Shown here in pieces: positions 57,761 through 64,000 of a stretch of 64,000 nucleotides of DNA. The stretch's first letter is position 1; every line of letters begins with the position of its first letter. A program made the translations under genes and the position numbers. Below the pieces are notes generated by a model. That model had not been told where the DNA came from. It saw nothing but the letters and a program-made list of their open reading frames with translations, and searched no databases. Origin of the DNA: Cinnamomum chago (lineage: Eukaryota > Streptophyta > Magnoliopsida > Laurales > Lauraceae); the NCBI GenBank assembly GCA_038049695.1, contig CP142451.1, positions 31,170,001 to 31,234,000 of the forward strand, in the 5' to 3' direction.

Positions 57761-58975
57761 ACCTTGAAGAAGCTTTGGTTCTGTTGTTCCTTTTTGCTAC
57801 TCCTTGATTTCTCCTTCCCAATCCTCTAGTCTCCCCTCTGAGTGCTCTAGGATTAGGGTTCCAAGTTGTAGGAGAGTAAGAGGAACATAAAAGAAAGAAA
57901 TTAAAGAATATGGTTGCCGAAGAATGAAAGGAATATCGGGGTTATGCGCATAACCTTTGTGGTCTCGGGAGGTGTGCATATCTCTCTAAAAATATTTTCC
58001 TTTAATTATAAAGACATGGGCCCCAATAAAATCCAAGAATCCTTTAATTCCAATTGGTTCATAAGCGTGGGCCCAATCAAGTTCTATTTATTTACTTAAA
58101 AATTAAAGAAAAGGGTCCCACAAGGGTTCCAATCAAATTGAAAACAATATGGATTTGACTCCTGGGCCCATCCAAGGGTGGTGCCCACTAAAATCAAATG
58201 TCAGTTTTTTCAGGTGTCCATTTGGTTTCATTGGGCTATATAACCAAAATGAACCAAATATTATTAATACCCAAAATAATTTAATTATAAAACTCATATT
58301 ATCATACAAATAATTACTTAAATTGAAAATCCGAATTCAAGAATTTGAATACAAATCCAAGAAATAATTAAATTTTTATAATAAAAAAATTATTAATTAT
58401 TCAAATTTCTAGAAGGGATTCTGGGATGTTACTGACTGTCACGATTTGAGGGTAATACTACAAAATGAAGGGTTTCTGAGCATCGAATGGTCACGAGTTG
58501 AACGTAAAGGTTTCTCGAAATAATTTTATCTAGCCAGTGAGCCTAAAATGACATTTTTCTGTAATTCTTAAAGTACCCCTTAGGCCTTAACTTTTCCAAA
58601 AATCCCAACTAGGTCCTTCCAAGTTCCAAGTACTAAACTTGGCCGAAAGTTCCCAATACTACCCAAACACCATTCTAAGCCCACAGGGTCAGTTAATAAC
58701 CCTCCAAATGACCCCCACTAATTTCCCAAAATTGTAAATAACTCCTCAAACGCGACTAGCTAAGCCCAAAGGCGCTCAAATAGGACCAAAACACTATTTG
58801 AACGATAAAACTTAGTTACCTTCAAATCTACCCAACTAACAACTAAACACAATTAATTACACAAAAATACAACTAACCATGCTAAAATAAGATTAATTAA
58901 ATATACATATAATAATTATCGCTAATCATAATTAATTTTCTATTAAACATAATTAGTTGGGGATGGGGTCTTACA
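57761..58975. other. Right flank of the nest: remains of the 53095 and 42474 LTRs
   Basis: No coding frame is recognised. It contains CTGGGATGTTACTGAC (possible LTR end near 58433), TGTCACGATTTGAGG (58437), and the terminal GGGGTCTTACA of the outer fossil at 58975. Confidence 0.4.
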
Positions 58976-58980
58976 CATTT

Positions 58981-59374
58981 ATCATAGACAATTGTACCAA
59001 AACAACTCAAGGAAACAAGAGATTTGGGGAAGAAGTGTTCAGTTAATGCTCCTCCTAGCCACTCTATTTATAATGGAGTCCTGTACGCTATTAGAAAAGA
59101 GCTTAACAACACAAATACAATGAAGTTTGACTGACTAATTGAAGTCTAATATGCTAAATGGGATCCGATGAAATAAAGTTGATACATGTATAGTTCCTAT
59201 TGGACATTCCGTATACTTGTGCAAGGAGATACTTCCACAACTTAATTACAAACCTTCTATCCAACTAAAACTCTTAGTAAACTATTGCACTTGGAATCAG
59301 AAGAATTCTTAAAACAAAAACAGGAAGTATCTAAAGCTATTCATAACTAAATTGATGGAACTAGGCACACATTC

Positions 59375-59436
<62 letters not shown>

Positions 59437-59862
59437 CTTTCCTGTGGCTAAGTAGGGTTAGCGATACAGTACAGGGGGACTGCATATCAGCCCAGAGATT
59501 GATTGCTTGGTGGCTGTGTGAGATGAGACACCCCTTCCACTTGTGAGTCTCGTGCTTCTCAATTTGTGAGCCCCTTTATATGTTCTGCCAATCCAAGCCT
59601 TTTGGCCCTTATTTTGTCAGATATGTGCCCTTGGGCTGCATCAATTTAAAACAAAGTTCTCTGGGACAATTGCATATTTACAAAAGCCATTTGAACAGCT
59701 TAACTTATTTCTTCATGAATTAGATTTTTAACCAATAGTTCATTAGCATTGATTGTCTTCTATATTTGTTTATGTTTTTAAATTATTTATAGTTTGGCTA
59801 CTCAAGCCAACATACTTATCACCAATTTGGGTTATCACTGAACTCGTAAATATGCTTTGCAG
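58981..59862. other. End of the 26-kb host intron, with (CT)n
   Basis: A pure (CT)n tract of about 57 bp lies at 59376-59432. The rest is AT-rich intron up to the TTTGCAG acceptor at 59862. Confidence 0.6.
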
Positions 59863-60096
59863 CTATTAAATGTGTACTCGCCCAAATTTGAAACTGGTGG
59901 GAAGTTTTGGCCAATTGTGCATAACTCAACAATATTTTCATTAATTCTGATGCAAGCAATTGCAGTGGGGATATTTGGCCTGAAGAAGCTTCCTCTTGCA
60001 TCGAGCTTGACTCTACCTCTCCCCATACTTACACTTCTGTTTAATCAGTACTGTCGAAAACGGTTTCTGCCTATTTTCGGGAGTTACTCTACTGAG
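59863..60096 (+). CDS. OSCA/CSC1-like channel exon, last two membrane helices
   Basis: This exon encodes 78 residues in phase 0, between acceptor CTTTGCAG and donor GTGCTTTT. It starts [20 protein letters not shown], directly continuing the YRNQ end of the 33340 exon as in the whole family. It then has two helices ([18 protein letters not shown] and [15 protein letters not shown]) and ends [12 protein letters not shown]. In relatives, a final hydrophilic exon with a short acidic/basic tail follows; I could not find it in the remaining 3.9 kb. The exon is intact. Confidence 0.87.
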
Positions 60097-60995
60097 GTGC
60101 TTTTCATTTCCTTACATTGTTAAACCAATTTATCCCATCTTTTAGGTACTGGTTAGTGTTCGTAGCCACCAGGTAAGGCAAATAATCTAGGCAGCTAATT
60201 GTACAAACCCTATGGTAAACCCTTAAGGTTTTCTGCCAAAAATGAAAAAAAACCCCTTAGTCTTTCTGATAAAATAATATCTTTTAGTTTTTTATTCTAG
60301 TGTTCACTATATATATATTGCACATGAACTGCTACTGTTCCTTTATATTCATTTTTCTCGTTTAATTAGTCAAACAAGGTTAAAGAAATTTCCTCTAATT
60401 ATACCCATAGGAAACCTTGGTGAGAAAGGTTTTTGATCATTTCTTAACGTAATGAGTAATATAAATAAAGTGTTTAGGGATGGCCACAATGTGCAGTTGG
60501 ACGACTAATCATTTTTCTCTCTAAAACCCTAACGTTTTCTCTTACTGTAATCTTTTAGGTTTTTACCCTAATTATTCTTGTGTATTAAAAGTTTAGGGAT
60601 GGCTACAAGGTTTTTGATCATTTCTCTTACTTTTTCCCTCTAAATAACTAACTTGTTCTCTCTAAACCCACAGCACCCCCCCACCCCTCACACACCACCC
60701 CCCCGCCCCCACCCCCACCCCCACCCCCACCCCAACCCCCGGAAAAAAATAAAATAAAATAACCAAAAGATTTTAGGGATGGTCACAAGGTTTTTGATCA
60801 TTTCTCTTACCTTTTCACTCTAAAACCCTAACTTGTTCTCTCTAAACACCACCCCCCCCCCCCCCACCCACCCAAAAAAAAAAAAAAAAAAACCCAAAAG
60901 TTCCTGGTCCCACTTTTGGCCCATTCTAGTCGTTCTAGGCCTAATACTGGCCCCAATTCTAGCACAAATCCTGCCCATTTCAAACAGAACGGAAT
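60097..60995. other. Trailing host intron with diverged repeats and C tracts
   Basis: A unit starting TTTAGGGATGG recurs at about 60473, 60592 and 60772. The last two include AAGGTTTTTGATCATTTCTC and AACTTGTTCTCTCTAAAC. C-rich tracts (CCCCCACC)n at about 60674-60740 and C14 at about 60850, plus an A run, follow the units. No gene. Confidence 0.7.
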
Positions 60996-61000
60996 GCCCC

Positions 61001-63604
61001 TGTCACGACCCAAATTCCGGGGCCCTGGCGGATATCCGGATGGTGATAACGTGGCAATGTTTACCAATCATTTATCAAATTATTCGCATAAGAGATTTAG
61101 CATATAAATCAATTATAATTCCAATTAACTTAAATAAAGTTAAACAATATCAAAAATCTCTGGATAATCCAAATCCCTATGTTCTGACTCAAATTAATAA
61201 TGTACTAAACATTAAATCAATTGCTAAACAAAAGCTAATCCTTCTATCACTCATATAAATATTTCTCGTTCTCTCCCTTCAGCCACGCATGCCAAAATCT
61301 ACATGCTGAGCGTCATTCTGATTTATCCCACCCGCAGTCAAATTACCTAAAGGGGGCAACACAACATCAGTATTACTGGTGAATGAATACTCCTAATTAC
61401 ATAAGCAGCATAAAACATAATATTACATGATTTAACATATTTGAATCAATATATTAAATGCCATAAAAATACATTCATATATATATATATATATATCCGT
61501 GCCCATGCACCTTACCACGCCTCAAAGGCCCATTGTATACATGTATACCAGTCACTATGACCCTGTCTCATCGGACACGTCCCCTATGGACCAGCCGCTA
61601 TAACGGCTCGGACACTAAGTCCAACATCCCACGTCTGGGACCTCACCATCTCATAACGACCACAACTCAATATTATTAACAATTTTCCTCATGTTCATAT
61701 CAATAGTGTGGACCCAACCCTACTAAGTTCAGTGTTTATTGCCCCACTCCAACTCATAATTGGTGTTGTTGGAGTATGGTTGGTCCACCATAAAACAAAC
61801 ATAATATAACATTAAGTGATCTTAATGCATTAAATTAACAGTCATGCTAGGTGGACCGATTTTGCGGGCCGAACATTGGCCCGGTCCCCATGAAGGCCAC
61901 AGGATCCCAGGGGAGCCAATGTTCGGTCCCCAAAATCGGTCCAAGTGGCCTTTTCCTTAAATTAATCACAGTTAAATTGCTCACAAACCCTTAATCACAA
62001 TTAATTGATCATCTAATCTTAAGTTATCTGTATAATACTTTATATGATCATTACCCATCAGTCCTAGGCCAAGCCCAACTCTACTTGTCACATGTACATG
62101 AACAGAACCAGTTACTGGTTGTCTACGCCTGAAGGCACACTCTTATAACATCCAGTGGGTCCCGCTTGTCTAAATCACGATCAGGTATACTCTCTAGGGT
62201 TACTCAAGTATAAGCTTTACTCTCAATGGATTGGATTCACCACCAGATATCTTTACTGGGCCCCACAAGATTAACAAATACAATTGAAATTCATAAATTA
62301 TCCTTATTGTTAATAAAATTGAAGTTCCTGGATAACTGGTCAGATGGAGACCAGGCCACATGGGACCACCACCATTGGGATCGTCTCTGAGTCTACTTCA
62401 CGATGTGGGGTCCTAATCCATGATTGGTTTAGTTAGTGGGTCCCACTACTGTTATCGACTAGACTAACTCATTCACACCTGCAACACTCCAATTTTAGTA
62501 TCCAGTGGGCCCCACTCAACTAAATCAAGATCAGCCTCCTAGGTGAAGATCGCCCACTGCTAAACCATCATCCTATTGGATCTTATCCATGATCAGATCA
62601 TGTTCTGGGGTCCACAAGCCAGAAACGACTTTTACTGGTTCCTGTACACAGTCATGCCTAGGTTCTTTTGATTCTAATGAATAGTGGTACTGGTCTAAAT
62701 CCAAGATGATCTTTCTCCTTATGGTAGACCATGAGTCCCCTACAGGATGTGGGGGCTTGATCTCTGATCATGTCATACAGTGGGTCCCAGTGCAGATGTC
62801 GACCAACAACCCTGTTTTCTTCAATTTCACGTCAGAACCTTGAAACTCAACTGGATGGTGGCCCAACCGAGATCCAATCTTTGTAAGACCACCTCCATGG
62901 TTGACCAGCAGTGCTCTACCGGATCTCTGGTCCTGATCTGTGATCAGGTGGGCCATGGGGTCCCACAACCCTTCAATATCAATTACAGCACTGCCGTCCA
63001 GTCTCTGTTTTCGACAGAATTTGAATCTATTCCATGAATCTTTATCCCCTTTCCACATGTATGAATTCCATCTCCATTAACATGTAATCCCATAACCAAA
63101 ACGAGTATTATTAGTACAGAATTTACATAACATAGGATTTCCTCAATCAAATCTTCTTAACAGAGAATCTAAATCACATCACATTATCAACCATCAAACT
63201 TAATCAACTAATTAATTAGGAAGATCCACTCACTTTTGATAAACGATCGTCGCCTTTGCAATCTATGGACGTGAATAGGACATCAATAGCCTTCCCTTCC
63301 TTCTCCTGATTAACAGCCACAAGATTCTCTCTCAGAATTGTCTCCAGTAGAAAGAGAATACCATAATAGGGGTCGTTGGTTTGCTTCTGTATATATAGAA
63401 GGATGTGTTGTATAAACTTCCTAATCCTAATATATCTCTTATTTCCTCTACTATAGTTGTTATACAACTCCAGTCCCACAACAAAATGTGGGACACTTTC
63501 CAATTTCTAATTCCTTAATAAGTACTATTACTAATTTTAAGAAAACCACTAAAGTACTACCTGGGCCAGACTAACCCTGGGCCCATATACTACAGGATAT
63601 TACA
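61001..63604 (+). mobile_element. Solo LTR, long-LTR family A, copy 3
   Basis: Starts TGTCACGACCCAAATTCC and ends ACAGGATATTACA. The perfect 5-bp duplication GCCCC flanks it (60996-61000, 63605-63609). 2604 bp. It preserves the uninterrupted site where LINE A entered copy 2 (AATAGCCTTCCCTTCCTTCT at about 63285). It carries a 90-bp TIR element at 61853. Fossil solo LTR. Confidence 0.9.
61853..61942. mobile_element. 90-bp foldback MITE inside solo LTR copy 3
   Basis: 28-bp inverted ends GGACCGATTTTG.GGGCCGAACATTGGC type, two mismatches, around a short central region (CCGGTCCCCATGAAGG). Absent from copies 1 and 2 of the LTR. The target duplication is not obvious. Confidence 0.7.
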
Positions 63605-64000
63605 GCCCCCCTAAAGCTTCATTTTAGTATGTTTATTATATAGTTTTAATAAGTATACATGTTTCTTACTTCCATTTGTGCATAGTGAAAACAAAAATAG
63701 TCAATTGTAACGTGTAGTTTAAATTAAATGATGTAAATTTGCATTTTTAGTCTTATTTTTGCATTCTACTGTTTTTTATTTTTTCGATTTTAGGTATCGT
63801 TTTAGTTAATTCATTTTTCACGCAGCTTTTAAGGAACGGAACATTAGAATTGATCTAATGTTCCGGAATCAGAACACCAGAGTTTCGCTGCAGGACCGGA
63901 ATGGAATTGACAGCTATGGTTGTGAAAGCCTTCCTAGAACAAGAAGATTTTTCAAGAGCAATGACCAAAGAGCTTAGAAGTTTTTTGAGTTTTAATCAGT
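63605..64000 (+). other. Right edge: host intron and a short open frame to the window end
   Basis: From 63901 a frame MELTAMVVKAFLEQEDFSRA, then MTKELRSFLSFNQ, stays open to the window end, preceded by CGCTGCAG, a possible acceptor. It does not match the expected OSCA C-terminus. It may be part of another element or a captured exon; 33 codons are too few to decide. Confidence 0.3.

Larger units (their letters stand above)
42474..58975 (+). mobile_element. Outer LTR-type fossil with many nested insertions
   Basis: Starts TGTCACATCGCAGAACCC and ends GGATGGGGTCTTACA, with the perfect 5-bp flank CATTT (42469-42473, 58976-58980). The 16.5 kb between is a nest: a Cassandra-type array, two starts of a related LTR family (45211, 46004), a Copia piece, LINE B, a TGTAACGCCCC-type LTR start (53095) and a solo LTR (55079-57755). 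No polymerase domain belongs clearly to the outer element, so it is probably a solo LTR or internally deleted copy. It lies 41 bp from the previous solo LTR's flank. Many breaks; the inner limits are not all resolved. Confidence 0.65.
7260..60096 (+). other. Host gene body: OSCA/CSC1-like channel gene with giant introns (partial at both ends)
   Basis: Six exons joined by consensus GT-AG introns encode one continuous channel polypeptide. Their phases are compatible: 0, 0, 0, 2/1, 0, 0. The last three exons carry the Rsn1-type transmembrane core and the first three mainly the cytosolic loop domain. The conserved N-terminal part (three membrane segments) is not found in bases 1-7259, so the preceding intron exceeds 7 kb. 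The C-terminal exon is not found after 60096, so the following intron exceeds 3.9 kb. About 97 percent of the window is therefore intronic. The exon phases and residue order match my memory of Arabidopsis clade-2 OSCA proteins (HYP1 type); I cannot separate the members of that clade. Confidence 0.85.

Noticed and set aside
63605-64000. Final exon of the OSCA/CSC1-like gene
   Set aside because: No frame gives the expected hydrophilic KDR-type tail joining to GSYSTE.

Overview
This is nuclear DNA of a flowering plant with a large, transposon-rich genome. A magnoliid or other early-diverging lineage with long introns is possible, but I cannot fix the species. Almost the whole window is one host gene on the + strand. 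Six exons (7260-7469, 22171-22365, 26709-27007, 30033-30309, 33340-33615, 59863-60096) have GT-AG borders and compatible phases. Together they encode about 497 contiguous residues of an OSCA/CSC1-type osmosensitive cation channel, resembling the Arabidopsis HYP1-type clade. The N-terminal exons lie before the window and the last exon(s) after it. The visible introns are about 14.7, 4.3, 3.0, 3.0 and 26.2 kb; the flanking ones exceed 7 and 3.9 kb.

The introns are layered transposon deposits. Left flank (1-7259): hAT-like TIR elements with 8-bp target duplications and an antisense L1 fragment split by a solo LTR (3079-5390). Intron A (7470-22170): a Cassandra-type TRIM carrying 5S rRNA sequence, Ty3/Gypsy and Ty1/Copia remnants of opposite polarity, an inverted pair of LTRs, a 602-bp hAT-like element, and a nearly full-length RTE LINE (18205-21373) with a 20-bp target duplication. 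Intron B (22366-26708): a whole 354-bp TRIM, a 5'-truncated L1 and one arm of an inverted MITE pair. Intron C (27008-30032): the other arm, another hAT-like MITE, and a 143-bp tandem triplication that copies the intron/exon border of the 30033 exon. Intron D (30310-33339): a Gypsy fragment and an unidentified coding-like island.

Intron E (33616-59862) is the largest. A solo LTR (34008-42427) hosts a young L1 LINE (LINE A, 36269-41971) whose ORF1 and ORF2 are both open. Next to it is a nested block (42474-58975, bounded by a perfect CATTT duplication). That block contains a tandem Cassandra array, related long-LTR pieces, a Copia fragment, a second and broken copy of the same L1 (LINE B, 46078-51960), and another solo LTR (55079-57755). 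After the last visible exon, a third copy of the first solo-LTR family (61001-63604) lies in the trailing intron.

The only clearly functional host product is the channel. LINE A is the only element here whose proteins look intact. The most unusual features are the exon-border triplication, the inverted repeats flanking the 26709 exon, the tandem duplication across the LTR/LINE A junction, and a 21-nt stem-loop with fixed spacing shared by all four L1 3' ends. I found no previously undescribed protein system. All calls come from reading the sequence; no database search or alignment software was used.
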